Shown here: positions 1-8,467 of the stretch, piece after piece
How positions within the stretch are numbered: position 1 is the first letter of the stretch
Layout: each line of letters opens with the position of its first letter
NCBI RefSeq assembly: GCF_003325355.1
Contig: NZ_CP030850.1
Location: forward strand, 6,275,001 to 6,339,000
Direction: 5' to 3'
Length of the DNA: 64,000 nt
Source: Runella rosea
GTDB taxonomy: Bacteria > Bacteroidota > Bacteroidia > Cytophagales > Spirosomataceae
Made by a program: the position numbers and the translations under genes
The notes under the pieces: model-generated
Told to the model about the DNA's origin: nothing
What the model saw: the letters and a program-made list of their open reading frames with translations, nothing else
Database searches by the model: none

Positions 1-466
1 ATATTTGAAGAATATTGACCAACTCCATCAACCGTTCGAACGGGGGTAAGCCCAGCAGTTTTTTGAGCCTTTGTTTGACGTAAATTTTGGTTTCTCCGTG
101 AAAACATATCCCAAAATGAGAACGCTCAAAAAGCCGTTTAACGGCTTTCATTTCGGGCATTTCCAAAAAATGTTCGCCCAATAAATTTTCTTTCAACTGC
201 ACCACGATTTCTTCATGTGGCCCGACGGCTTCCTGACCAAAGCCTGAATGCGGCACGTTGGGGCCGATAAACACCAAATCTCCGTCTTCATAGTGACTCA
301 AATGCATACCTACGTGCCGACGACCTGAGCCGTTGAAGACACAGACAATTTCGTATTCGGGGTGATAATGAAATTGCCACCGGAAAAGCTCCGGTAAAAC
401 AACGTTGTGAAGGATGCGAAACGAGCTCCCTTCATCGGGACGAATGACTTCAAATTCGGTTTTCAT
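1..466 (-). CDS. AraC-family transcriptional regulator, N-terminal part (cut by window edge)
   Basis: The open frame begins at an ATG whose complement is at 464-466 and runs leftward out of the window, so about 155 N-terminal residues are seen. The start reads MKTEFEVIRPDEGSSFR. A cupin-like sensor segment follows: an FHYHPEYEIV stretch, a GRRHVG segment and an FIGPNVPHSGF segment, as in the arabinose-binding-like N-terminal domain of AraC regulators of sugar genes. The DNA-binding HTH half would lie outside the window. It is divergent from the sugar transporter/trehalase genes and may control them; that is inference from position. The family call rests on the N-terminal half only. Confidence 0.7.
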   Translation of the reverse strand, partial: MKTEFEVIRPDEGSSFRILHNVVLPELFRWQFHYHPEYEIVCVFNGSGRRHVGMHLSHYEDGDLVFIGPNVPHSGFGQEAVGPHEEIVVQLKENLLGEHFLEMPEMKAVKRLFERSHFGICFHGETKIYVKQRLKKLLGLPPFERLMELVNILQI

Positions 467-575
467 CGCCTGTGTTAAGCTATTTGTGCCAAAAATAGGG
501 TAAAAAATCTTAATACAGGATAAAAAGTGCGCAATAGAAGCCTATTTTTTTTTAAGATAAAAGTAGAACTTTGTC

Positions 576-614
576 ATGAAAAAATTGTCTTGGCTTTATC
601 TCGCTTCCCTATGA
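576..614 (+). CDS. putative 12-residue leader peptide upstream of the transporter/trehalase genes
   Basis: A short open frame, MKKLSWLYLASL then TGA, ends only 5 bases before a GC-rich hairpin with a T-run (620-650). No gene lies upstream on the same strand, so this hairpin has no obvious transcript to end except one that starts in this gap. The layout of short hydrophobic peptide, terminator and then the transporter resembles an attenuator. Four of the 12 codons are leucine codons. It could equally be chance or the remains of a signal peptide; no alternative antiterminator pairing was identified. Confidence 0.25.
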   Translation: MKKLSWLYLASL

Positions 615-619
615 TGATT

Positions 620-650
620 GAAGAGCGGGCTCTGTCCCGCTTCTTTTTTT
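620..650 (+). terminator. Rho-independent terminator-like hairpin ahead of the MFS gene
   Basis: Stem AGCGGG/CCCGCT with loop CTCTGT, extended to GAAG/CTTC past one bulged A, followed by seven or more T. It lies between the divergent AraC-like gene and the transporter and points toward the transporter, so it would stop transcripts before they reach that gene. Confidence 0.6.
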
Positions 651-720
651 ATAAGCCTCCGACAACCTGTTTCGTTCCTTGATTCCCAATTCCCACTTCC
701 ATCGTTTTAACCTAAACCCT

Positions 721-1977
721 ATGCAATCGTATTGGAAAGTAAAGCTTTCGATATTTCTGAATTATTTTGTTTTTGCCATTCTGCTCAATAGTGTCGGCAC
801 CGTGATTTTACAAGTCCAGAGTACCTACAACGTCTCCGAAACCTCAGCTTCTATTCTGGAGGCGTTTAAGGATTTAAGCATTGCGGGGGTGTCTTTTTTA
901 ATAGCTTCTTATATCAACCGATTGGGATATAAAAATGCCATGCTCGTGGCATTGGGCTTCAATGCGCTTATCTGTTTGTTGATGCCATCCATTCATTCTT
1001 TTGGCATGACCAAAGTCGTTTTTGCGGTTGCGGGAGCAGGCTTTGCGCTCATTAAAGTTTCGGTATACGGCACCATCGGGTTGGTTACAGCCGACAAAAA
1101 AGAGCACATCAGCCTCATGAATTTTATCGAGTCGTTTTTTATGGTGGGGATTTTGGCTGGATATTTCTTATTCAGCGGATTTATTGATGATTCTACGCCA
1201 ACCGCTTGGCTGAAAGTATACTATCTGTTGGGAGGAATCGCCTTGGTTGCTTTTATCTTGTTGCTGTCAACTCCGCTGGATGAGTCATCGTTGAAAATAG
1301 ATACCGCCAAGCCTTTTACCGACGATTTTGCCGAGATGTTTCGCTTAATGATTCTGCCTCTGGTGTTGGTATTTGTCATTTGTGCGTTTACGTATGTTTT
1401 GATTGAACAGAGCATCATGAGTTGGTTGCCTACGTTCAATAGCAAAGTGCTTCATTTGCCCAATGCATTGAGTATTCAGATGGCGAGCCTGTTGGCCATT
1501 GCCACGGCATTAGGACGATTTTTGGCGGGAGTGTTATTGAAAAAACTCAATTGGTTGTTTGTATTGACTGGCTGTTTGGTCATTTCGGCTGCTTTGGTGT
1601 TGGTCGCACTGCCTTTGGCCCAAAATGCCGCCACGAGTGGGGTAACTGGATGGGGTAATGCGCCGTTGGCGGCTTTCATTTTTCCCATGATAGGGTTGTT
1701 CTTAGCGCCTATTTACCCAGCCATCAATTCTTTGATATTGAGTTCATTGCCTGTAAAAAAACACGGGCTGATGTCGGGGTTGATTGTGATTTTTTCGGCT
1801 TTGGGAGGAACCACTGGTTCGCTGATTACGGGCTATGTATTTGAACATTACGGCGGGCAAACTGCCTTTTACTTTTCACTGATTCCCATCGGATTGTTGA
1901 TTCTAGTATTGATTTTATTCAGCCGTTTGCAGGGAAAAAATGCAACGGTTGAAATCAGCTCGGTGGGAGGACATTGA
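721..1977 (+). CDS. MFS sugar transporter
   Basis: Major facilitator superfamily permease of 418 residues with about 12 hydrophobic segments. The frame is open from a TTG at 679, but the ATG at 721 (MQSYWKVKLSIF) places the first membrane helix right at the N-terminus, as usual in this family. A conserved short loop after TM2 reads SYINRLGYKNAM, the MFS loop 2-3 position. The trehalase gene starts 39 bases downstream on the same strand, so the likely substrate is trehalose or a related disaccharide taken across the inner membrane; this is inferred from context. Substrate specificity cannot be read from the sequence. Confidence 0.85.
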   Translation: MQSYWKVKLSIFLNYFVFAILLNSVGTVILQVQSTYNVSETSASILEAFKDLSIAGVSFLIASYINRLGYKNAMLVALGFNALICLLMPSIHSFGMTKVVFAVAGAGFALIKVSVYGTIGLVTADKKEHISLMNFIESFFMVGILAGYFLFSGFIDDSTPTAWLKVYYLLGGIALVAFILLLSTPLDESSLKIDTAKPFTDDFAEMFRLMILPLVLVFVICAFTYVLIEQSIMSWLPTFNSKVLHLPNALSIQMASLLAIATALGRFLAGVLLKKLNWLFVLTGCLVISAALVLVALPLAQNAATSGVTGWGNAPLAAFIFPMIGLFLAPIYPAINSLILSSLPVKKHGLMSGLIVIFSALGGTTGSLITGYVFEHYGGQTAFYFSLIPIGLLILVLILFSRLQGKNATVEISSVGGH

Positions 1978-2016
1978 GCAAACATGGATTGTTTTTGTTA
2001 AAACCGTTGATTACGA

Positions 2017-3534
2017 ATGACTTTACCCGAAACTCAAATGGCAGACCGTATCCTTGCGGAAAATTTTCAGACGTTGTTTGATACGGTGCAACGCAGTTCT
2101 TTATTTTCTGACTCCAAGACGTTTTCTGATGCCATTACCAAGGTGTCGTTGGCTCAAATTTTGGATAGTTATCATCAGCGAAAAAATGTGGCTGACTTTG
2201 ATTTAAAAGCTTTTATTGAACAAAATTTTATTCTTCCTGCCGAACAAGCCAGCGAATATCAAAGCGACCTTAATAAACCGATTCAACAGCATTTAGATGA
2301 TTTGTGGGAGGTATTGACCCGCCAGCCGTCTACCTCAGAATCACAAGGCTCGCTTATTCCACTTCCTTTTAGCTATGTGGTGCCAGGGGGGCGTTTTCGG
2401 GAAATTTATTACTGGGATTCGTATTTCACGATGTTGGGTTTGCAGGTTTCGGGGCGTGAAGCATTGGTGGAAAGCATGGTTAACAACTTTGCTCACTTGA
2501 TTGATACGCTCGGGTTTATTCCCAACGGAAACCGTACTTATTATTTGGGTCGGTCGCAACCGCCTTTTTTTGCCTTGATGGTCAATCTGGTGGCCGAAAG
2601 CCAAGGAGAACAAGTTTGGCAACGTTATTTACCCCAATTAGAAAAAGAATACGCCTTTTGGATGCGCGGATGCGAAGAGTTATCGCCTAATCAAACGGTA
2701 AAAAATCGCGTGGTGAGGCTGCCCGACGGGAGCATTTTGAATCGGTATTGGGACGATATTGCGTTGCCCCGGCCCGAAGCCTACAAAGAAGACGTAGCAT
2801 TGGCCGCGCAGGTGCAGGATCAATCTCCCGAAGAAGTGTATCGACACCTTCGGGCCGCTGCCGAGTCGGGTTGGGATTTTAGTAGTCGATGGTTTAAAGA
2901 TAGCCAAACCATGCAAACCATCCATACCACTGACCTGATTCCGGTCGATTTGAATTGCTTGCTTTGGTATCTTGAAAAAAGGTTGCAACGCGCCTATGAA
3001 TTAGGGGGAAATGTACTTTTAGCCAACAGATATGAGGAAAAAGCAGCGCAGCGACACACGGCCATTCAAGCTTTTTTCTGGAACGAAGCGGCGGGGTTTT
3101 ACTTCGATTATGATTGGAAACTGAAACGACAAAAAGATAACGGCACCTTGGCGGCCGCGTTCCCCTTGTTTTTCTCCCTTTCCACCTCAGCGCAAGCGGG
3201 ACGGGTGGCGCAGGTATTGGAAAAAAAGTTTTTGCAGAAAAACGGTTTGCTAACCACGCTCCAATTTACACATGAGCAGTGGGATGCCCCCAACGGTTGG
3301 GCACCGCTACAATGGATTGCTTATCAGGGACTTAAAAATTATCAACTCGATGCTTTGGCCACCAGAGTCAAAAACAACTGGATGAACAATAATGAGACTT
3401 ATTATGCCAAAACGGGCAAAATGATGGAAAAATACAATGTGCTGACGGATGATATTTCTGCCCAGGACGGCGAGTACCCCAACCAAGATGGTTTTGGCTG
3501 GACCAACGGCGTGTATTTAAAAATGAAGGAGTGA
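2017..3534 (+). CDS. treF: cytoplasmic alpha,alpha-trehalase (GH37)
   Basis: Glycoside hydrolase family 37 enzyme of 505 residues that splits trehalose into two glucose molecules. Both family signatures are present: PGGRFREIYYWDSY at residues 123-136 and QWDAPNGWAP at 421-430. No signal peptide is visible at the N-terminus (MTLPETQMADRIL), so the enzyme should be cytoplasmic like TreF rather than periplasmic like TreA. That fits uptake of intact sugar by the preceding transporter, with which it probably forms an operon. A start at the ATG at 2038 is also possible. A hairpin terminator follows 5 bases after the stop codon. Confidence 0.95.
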   Translation: MTLPETQMADRILAENFQTLFDTVQRSSLFSDSKTFSDAITKVSLAQILDSYHQRKNVADFDLKAFIEQNFILPAEQASEYQSDLNKPIQQHLDDLWEVLTRQPSTSESQGSLIPLPFSYVVPGGRFREIYYWDSYFTMLGLQVSGREALVESMVNNFAHLIDTLGFIPNGNRTYYLGRSQPPFFALMVNLVAESQGEQVWQRYLPQLEKEYAFWMRGCEELSPNQTVKNRVVRLPDGSILNRYWDDIALPRPEAYKEDVALAAQVQDQSPEEVYRHLRAAAESGWDFSSRWFKDSQTMQTIHTTDLIPVDLNCLLWYLEKRLQRAYELGGNVLLANRYEEKAAQRHTAIQAFFWNEAAGFYFDYDWKLKRQKDNGTLAAAFPLFFSLSTSAQAGRVAQVLEKKFLQKNGLLTTLQFTHEQWDAPNGWAPLQWIAYQGLKNYQLDALATRVKNNWMNNNETYYAKTGKMMEKYNVLTDDISAQDGEYPNQDGFGWTNGVYLKMKE

Positions 3535-3539
3535 TGACG

Positions 3540-3572
3540 AATCAGCGGAGAAGATTTTTTCGCTGATTTTTT
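3540..3572 (+). terminator. terminator of the transporter/trehalase operon
   Basis: Arms AATCAGCG and CGCTGATT around a 13-base loop, followed by a run of T. It begins 5 bases after the trehalase stop codon. Confidence 0.75.
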
Positions 3573-3575
3573 AAA

Positions 3576-3608
3576 CCTTGGCAAATTTCAAAGACAAACT
3601 TGCCAAGG
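3576..3608 (-). terminator. terminator for the DUF3127 gene
   Basis: Inverted repeat with arms CCTTGGCAA and TTGCCAAGG, extended inward by AAA/TTT pairs after one mismatch. Read on the minus strand it follows the DUF3127 stop codon and leads into a T-rich stretch. Confidence 0.65.
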
Positions 3609-3621
3609 CTTTTATCATTGA

Positions 3622-4002
3622 TTAGAACGGCAAATTGTCTTCGTCGCCGCTTTGGAACGTAGAAGGGAGTTCTGTAGTAGGTCGGGTAGAAGTGCTACCA
3701 GTGCCAGAAGCAACTGGAGCTGACTCATAACCGCCCGCACCGAGTGCGTCAATTTTCCACGCTTTTACGTCAGTGTACCAACGGCCGTTGTATTCGCGGC
3801 TTTCCACGTCAAACGAAACGTTTACTTCGTTGCCCACCTGCAAGGCACTTTCATTGATTTTGTCTCCCCACGCCGAAATACATATCTTTTTGGGATATTG
3901 CCCGTCGGTTTCAATCACAAAATCCTGCTTTTTCCACGTGCCGTTTTTGCCTTCACCCGTTTGTAAGGCCAATAGCTGAATGACTCTTCCTTTAATGTCC
4001 AT
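3622..4002 (-). CDS. DUF3127 family OB-fold protein with an SSB-like acidic C-terminal tip
   Basis: A 126-residue protein starting MDIKGRVIQLLALQTGEG. The first ~85 residues match the DUF3127 pattern common in Bacteroidota (GTWKKQDFVIETDGQYPKK, then VSFDVESREYNGRWYTDVKAW), predicted to be an OB fold. A flexible Gly/Ser/Thr/Pro-rich tail follows and ends in DEDNLPF, closely resembling the acidic tip (DDDIPF-type) by which single-strand binding protein recruits repair and replication partners. The frame extends upstream to 4098, but that part lacks family similarity. Cellular role is unknown; a nucleic-acid-linked function is inferred from the fold and tip. Confidence 0.85.
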   Translation of the reverse strand: MDIKGRVIQLLALQTGEGKNGTWKKQDFVIETDGQYPKKICISAWGDKINESALQVGNEVNVSFDVESREYNGRWYTDVKAWKIDALGAGGYESAPVASGTGSTSTRPTTELPSTFQSGDEDNLPF

Positions 4003-4128
4003 GATTAGTATATCGGAACGCCGATGCGATTTAAAGTTGCTTATAAAAAAATGCGAGCCATTGGATGTTTCCAATCGCTCGCTCTTTTCAACGTACAATG
4101 AGCATTTTCAGCTTTGTACGAATTGTAC

Positions 4129-4248
4129 CTAGTCTTTGAAGAATTTCTTGTAGTTGCGCTCTTGGCCTTCCAAAAGACTTCCAACCCAAAACGCGATTCC
4201 AAGCAACACAACGTAAAATATAATTGTACCAATCGTTCTTAAGTCCAT
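4129..4248 (-). CDS. 39-residue single-pass membrane microprotein
   Basis: A short frame starting MDLRTIGTIIFYVVLLGIAF and ending KKFFKD. It has one hydrophobic helix (about residues 6-24) followed by a charged tail (EGQERNYKKFFKD) that is probably cytoplasmic. The layout of short N-terminus, one helix and charged tail is typical of real bacterial microproteins. I do not recognise the family. It sits between DUF3127 and hisB on the same strand with a clear AT-rich leader. Conservation in related genomes would decide whether it is translated. Confidence 0.6.
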   Translation of the reverse strand: MDLRTIGTIIFYVVLLGIAFWVGSLLEGQERNYKKFFKD

Positions 4249-4345
4249 TATGTTGAATTTAAATTAGTGAAACCTTTCTTGTATTCCCTACAAAAGTAAG
4301 AATGTAAGGCCTTTCGCCCCAAACATAATGCGTTTTTTTTATGAA

Positions 4346-5467
4346 TTATAAAACGCCTTTGGTAGAGGGCAATACATCCAGCGCTTTTAAGTCACGTTTT
4401 ACCGCCATTTTGATGGCTTTGGCCCATCCTTTAAAGATGGCCTCGATTTTATGGTGCTCGTTGGAGCCGCTGCACTGAATGTTAAGATTGCACAGAGCCG
4501 TGTCGGAAAAAGACTTGAAGAAGTGATAAAACATCTCCGTTGGCATTTCTCCAATTTTTTCACGTTTAAATTCGGCATCCCACACCAACCACGGGCGTCC
4601 AGAAAAATCAATGGCCACTTGCGCCAACGCTTCGTCCATTGGCAACAGAAAGCCGTATCGACTGATGCCGCGTTTGTCGCCGATGGCCTTGCGGTAGGCG
4701 TCGCCAAGGGCCAGTGCGGTATCTTCGATGGTGTGGTGCTCGTCGATGTGGAGGTCGCCTTCGACTGTTATTTTTAAATCTGCGCCCGAGTGTTTGGCGA
4801 GCTGGTCGAGCATGTGGTCAAAAAAACCAATGCCTGTATGGATGGCTGAATGACCGTTGCCGTCAAGATTTAATTCAATTTTGATTTGGGTTTCGCGGGT
4901 GTTGCGCTCTACCGAAGCGATGCGGGCGGGTAAGCGTAAGTGTTCGTAGATTTCATCCCAATCGGTGCTAACGAGTGTAATGGCGTCGTTGAGTTCTTTG
5001 GGTAAATCTTTGGGCCATTCAGCGGCCAGAAAAATCGCTTTTGCGCCCAAATTTACCGCTAACTGTACATCCGTCAGGCGGTCACCGATGACGTAGCTAT
5101 TGGCCAAATCGTAGGCGTCACTGAAATATTCGGTCAATAGTGCCGTGCCGGGTTTGCGCGTGGGGGCATTTTCGTGCGGAAAACTGCGGTCAATGTGGAT
5201 TTTTTGAAACAACACTCCTTCGCCCTCCAGTGTTTGGAGCATTTTATTTTGGGCGGGCCAAAAAGTGTCTTCTGGAAAAGAATCTGTCCCTAAGCCATCC
5301 TGATTGGTGACCATGACAAAACCAAAATCGGTCTCCTCGGCCAAACGTCGCAGATTGGAAATCGCTTTGGGTAAAAACGCTAGCTTTTCTAATGAATCAA
5401 CTTGGAAATCGACGGGAGGTTCTTCAATGATGGTTCCGTCGCGGTCTATAAAAAGAAGTTTTTGCAT
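4346..5467 (-). CDS. hisB: bifunctional histidinol-phosphatase / imidazoleglycerol-phosphate dehydratase
   Basis: Two histidine biosynthesis enzymes in one chain of 373 residues. The N-terminal ~165 residues are a HAD phosphatase with the nucleophile motif FIDRDGT close to the start (histidinol-phosphate to histidinol). The C-terminal ~190 residues are imidazoleglycerol-phosphate dehydratase, with the metal-binding motifs [22 protein letters not shown] and SNEHHKIEA and the typical ending [10 protein letters not shown]. The ATG at 5467 is preferred over a TTG at 5476. It stands alone, with no other his gene in the window, so the pathway genes are dispersed. It is divergent from the M20 hydrolase. 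Confidence 0.97.
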   Translation of the reverse strand: MQKLLFIDRDGTIIEEPPVDFQVDSLEKLAFLPKAISNLRRLAEETDFGFVMVTNQDGLGTDSFPEDTFWPAQNKMLQTLEGEGVLFQKIHIDRSFPHENAPTRKPGTALLTEYFSDAYDLANSYVIGDRLTDVQLAVNLGAKAIFLAAEWPKDLPKELNDAITLVSTDWDEIYEHLRLPARIASVERNTRETQIKIELNLDGNGHSAIHTGIGFFDHMLDQLAKHSGADLKITVEGDLHIDEHHTIEDTALALGDAYRKAIGDKRGISRYGFLLPMDEALAQVAIDFSGRPWLVWDAEFKREKIGEMPTEMFYHFFKSFSDTALCNLNIQCSGSNEHHKIEAIFKGWAKAIKMAVKRDLKALDVLPSTKGVL

Positions 5468-5560
5468 TACTCTCAATGGTTTAAACCGCGAATATCGAAC
5501 ATCCCATCCCGAAATTTTATAAATTGCCTAAAAATTTTGTTAACCTCAACTAATCACTTC

Positions 5561-6904
5561 ATGAACAGACCTATCCTGTATAGCCTTGTGGCGGGATTGA
5601 GCCTCTCGACAGGCTTTGCCCAAAGCGGCCTCAAACCCGTTATTAATCAATCGGCCGATGCCCTCGAAAGTAAAGTCATTGCGTGGCGTCGCGATTTGCA
5701 CGAGCACCCTGAATTGGGGAATCAAGAGTTCAGAACGGCCAATATTGTAGCCGAACACCTGCGTAAATTGGGCTATGAAGTCCGCGAAAAAGTGGCGGTA
5801 ACGGGCGTTGTGGCGGTTCTCAAAGGAGGAAAACCTGGCCCAGTAGTAGCTTTAAGGGCCGATATGGATGGCCTTCCCGTGACAGAAAGGGTGGATGTAC
5901 CGTTTAAATCGAAAGTGCTGACGGAATTCAACAACCAAAAAACGGGTGTGATGCACGCGTGCGGCCACGATAGTCACGTCGCAATTTTGATGGGAGTAGC
6001 GGAAGTGTTTGCGTCAATGCAAAAGGATTTGGCAGGTACGGTTAAACTTATTTTTCAACCTGCGGAAGAAGGCGTTTACACAGGCGGAACCTTTGGTGCC
6101 AACCGAATGATTGAAGAAGGAGCGCTGGAAAACCCTAAAGTGGACGCTATTTTTGGGTTGCACATCAATTCGCAAACGGAAGTAGGTAAGATTCGCTACC
6201 GTCCGGGTGCCACGATGGCCGCTGTTGACCAGTTGACGATTAAACTCAAAGGCAAACAAACGCACGGGGCGTCGCCGTGGTCGGGCGTTGACCCCATCGT
6301 GACGGCTTCTCAGATTGTGATGGGACTTCAAACCATCGTAAGCCGGAATGTGGATATTACTGAAAACCCTGCCGTGGTAACCGTGGGTGCTATTCACGGT
6401 GGAATTCGCTACAACATTATTCCAGAATCTCTGGAAATGATTGGCACGATTCGCACGTTTGGAGACGCCCAACAGGCGTTGGTTCATCGTCGTATCAAAG
6501 AGGTCTCTACGCACATTGCGGAAAGCGCGGGCGCTAAAGCCGACGTAGAAATTGGTATCGGTTATCCTGCCACAGTCAATGACCCTGCGCTGACCGACAA
6601 GATGATTCCGACCTTGGAAGCATTGGCGGGAAAGGAAAATGTGATAATCTCTCCCGTGGCAACAGGAGCGGAAGACTTCAGTTATTTCCAAAAGAAAATC
6701 CCTGGATTTTTCTTCTTTCTGGGTGGTATGGCCAAAGGCAAAAGCCCTTATGACGTAGCCCCTCACCACACCCCTGACTTTTACATTGATGAAAGTGGCT
6801 TTACCTTAGGTGTGAAAGCCCTGAGCCATTTGGTGGTGGATTACATGGAAATGAACTCAAAACCCGTACCCACAAGTGCTAAGGCGAAGAAAGTAAGCAA
6901 ATAG
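5561..6904 (+). CDS. secreted M20-family amidohydrolase (IAA-amino acid/hippurate hydrolase type)
   Basis: Zinc-dependent amidohydrolase of 447 residues with an N-terminal signal peptide (MNRPILYSLVAGLSLSTGFA). M20D motifs run in order: WRRDLHEHPELGNQE, ALRADMDGLPVTE, HACGHDSHVAILMG (from residue 132), FQPAEEG, THGASPWSGVDPIV in the dimerisation lid, and TGAEDFSYF near the end. Family members cleave N-acyl amino acids or amide conjugates; the natural substrate is unknown. The frame is open from 5402, but the earlier part overlaps hisB on the other strand and the ATG at 5561 starts a clean signal peptide. The protein should act in the periplasm. Confidence 0.9.
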   Translation: MNRPILYSLVAGLSLSTGFAQSGLKPVINQSADALESKVIAWRRDLHEHPELGNQEFRTANIVAEHLRKLGYEVREKVAVTGVVAVLKGGKPGPVVALRADMDGLPVTERVDVPFKSKVLTEFNNQKTGVMHACGHDSHVAILMGVAEVFASMQKDLAGTVKLIFQPAEEGVYTGGTFGANRMIEEGALENPKVDAIFGLHINSQTEVGKIRYRPGATMAAVDQLTIKLKGKQTHGASPWSGVDPIVTASQIVMGLQTIVSRNVDITENPAVVTVGAIHGGIRYNIIPESLEMIGTIRTFGDAQQALVHRRIKEVSTHIAESAGAKADVEIGIGYPATVNDPALTDKMIPTLEALAGKENVIISPVATGAEDFSYFQKKIPGFFFFLGGMAKGKSPYDVAPHHTPDFYIDESGFTLGVKALSHLVVDYMEMNSKPVPTSAKAKKVSK

Positions 6905-6929
6905 TTTCTAGTAGTTTTATTGGTCTTAT

Positions 6930-6975
6930 AAACAAAGAAAGAGCGTCGGGTTTCCTCGACGCTCTTTCTTTGTTT
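6930..6975. terminator. bidirectional terminator between the M20 hydrolase and gltA
   Basis: A perfect 19-base-pair stem around the 8-base loop GGTTTCCT, GC-rich near the loop with A-rich and T-rich outer arms, so it can end transcripts from both convergent genes. Confidence 0.9.
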
Positions 6976-6992
6976 ACGCTTATGTTTATGAT

Positions 6993-8279
6993 TTATCTCT
7001 CACTCATCGGAACGAAAGACCGCAATGTTGCTCCCGTATAAATCTGACGCGGACGACCGATAGGCTCTTTGTTTTCGCGCATTTCTTTCCATTGTGCAAT
7101 CCAGCCTGGCAGACGACCTAAGGCAAACATTACCGTGAACATATTGGTAGGAATACCGAGGGCTCGATAAATGATTCCTGAATAAAAGTCAACGTTTGGA
7201 TACAAACGACGGCTTACGAAGTACTCGTCGTGCAATGCCGCCTCCTCTAATCCTTTGGCAATTTCCAAAACAGGATCGTTGACACCTAATTTTGCTAGTA
7301 CATCGTCGGCTGCTTTTTTGATGATTTTGGCCCGTGGGTCAAAATTCTTATAAACACGGTGACCAAAACCAAACAAACGGAAACCGCTCGTTTTGGCATT
7401 TTTGGCCATGTCGACGTATTTGGCTACATCGCCGCCGTCGGCTTTGATGTCTTCTAGCATTTCGATTACTTCTTGGTTGGCACCGCCGTGGAGTGGTCCC
7501 CACAATGCACATATACCCGCCGAAATGGAAGAATAAATGTTGGCTTTTGACGAGCCAACCAAACGGACGGTCGAGGTCGAGCAGTTTTGTTCGTGGTCAG
7601 CGTGAAGAATCAATAATTTATTCAACGCCTTAGAAACCACAGGGTCTACTTTGTATTCTTCAACTGGCAACGCAAACATCATATGAAGGAAGTTTGAGCA
7701 GTAATCCAAGTCGTTTTTGGGGTAATTGACAGGATGGCCTTGTGATTTTTTGAACGACCACGTAGCAATCGTTGGCAATTTTGCCATCAATCGAATGATA
7801 TGCGTTTCGGTGCTGTCGGGGGCCTTATCATCGTAAGAATCAGGATAGAAGGCGCTCATGGCACTTACCAATGAAGACAAAACGCCCATGGGGTGCGCAT
7901 TGACGGGAAAGCCTTCAAAAATCTTGCGCATGTCTTCGTTGACCAGCGTATGCGTCCGGATTTCGTGCTCGAAGTTTTCGTATTGAGATTGGGTCGGCAA
8001 TTCACCGTAAATCAACAAATAAGCCACTTCTAAAAAAGTAGCTTTTTCGGCCAATTCTTCAATGGAATAGCCACGATAGCGCAAAATGCCTTCTTCACCG
8101 TCCAAAAATGTGATGGCACTTTTGGTGGCTCCGGTGTTTTTGTATCCACTATCAATGGTAATATAGCCCGTTGAATCTCTTAATGAATTAATATCAATTG
8201 CTTTTTCCTGCTCAGTTCCTTGGGTGGTCGGAAATTCATACGTTTTTCCGTCTACTATGAGTTGGGCTTTATCTGACAT
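6993..8279 (-). CDS. gltA: citrate synthase
   Basis: Type II citrate synthase of 428 residues, the normal family length. It condenses acetyl-CoA and oxaloacetate to citrate at the entry of the TCA cycle in the cytoplasm. Family motifs seen are FLDGEEGILRYRGYSIEELA near residue 60, the catalytic histidine region LWGPLHGGANQEVIEML, the second active-site segment GFGHRVYKNFDPRA, and the C-terminal FVPMSER. It is a single-gene unit flanked by a strong terminator on one side and a ~190-base AT-rich gap on the other. Confidence 0.97.
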   Translation of the reverse strand: MSDKAQLIVDGKTYEFPTTQGTEQEKAIDINSLRDSTGYITIDSGYKNTGATKSAITFLDGEEGILRYRGYSIEELAEKATFLEVAYLLIYGELPTQSQYENFEHEIRTHTLVNEDMRKIFEGFPVNAHPMGVLSSLVSAMSAFYPDSYDDKAPDSTETHIIRLMAKLPTIATWSFKKSQGHPVNYPKNDLDYCSNFLHMMFALPVEEYKVDPVVSKALNKLLILHADHEQNCSTSTVRLVGSSKANIYSSISAGICALWGPLHGGANQEVIEMLEDIKADGGDVAKYVDMAKNAKTSGFRLFGFGHRVYKNFDPRAKIIKKAADDVLAKLGVNDPVLEIAKGLEEAALHDEYFVSRRLYPNVDFYSGIIYRALGIPTNMFTVMFALGRLPGWIAQWKEMRENKEPIGRPRQIYTGATLRSFVPMSER

Positions 8280-8467
8280 ACAGTGGTGGTAGGTTAAAAT
8301 ATTCGATGGATTTGGGATAAAGGTACAATTTTCATAAAAAACTTTTTTCTATGAAACTTTATGGGGTAATTATTTCAAAATTTCTTGTTAAAAAGAAATA
8401 GACGATGGTTAAACAACTCAAAAATAAAAGACTTACTTAGGGTGTTTTTAACCCATAGGGGCAACTA

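Noticed and set aside
6014-6769. 251-residue minus-strand open frame antisense to the M20 hydrolase
   Set aside because: It is a shadow of a gene with clear M20 motifs on the other strand and shows no domain of its own.
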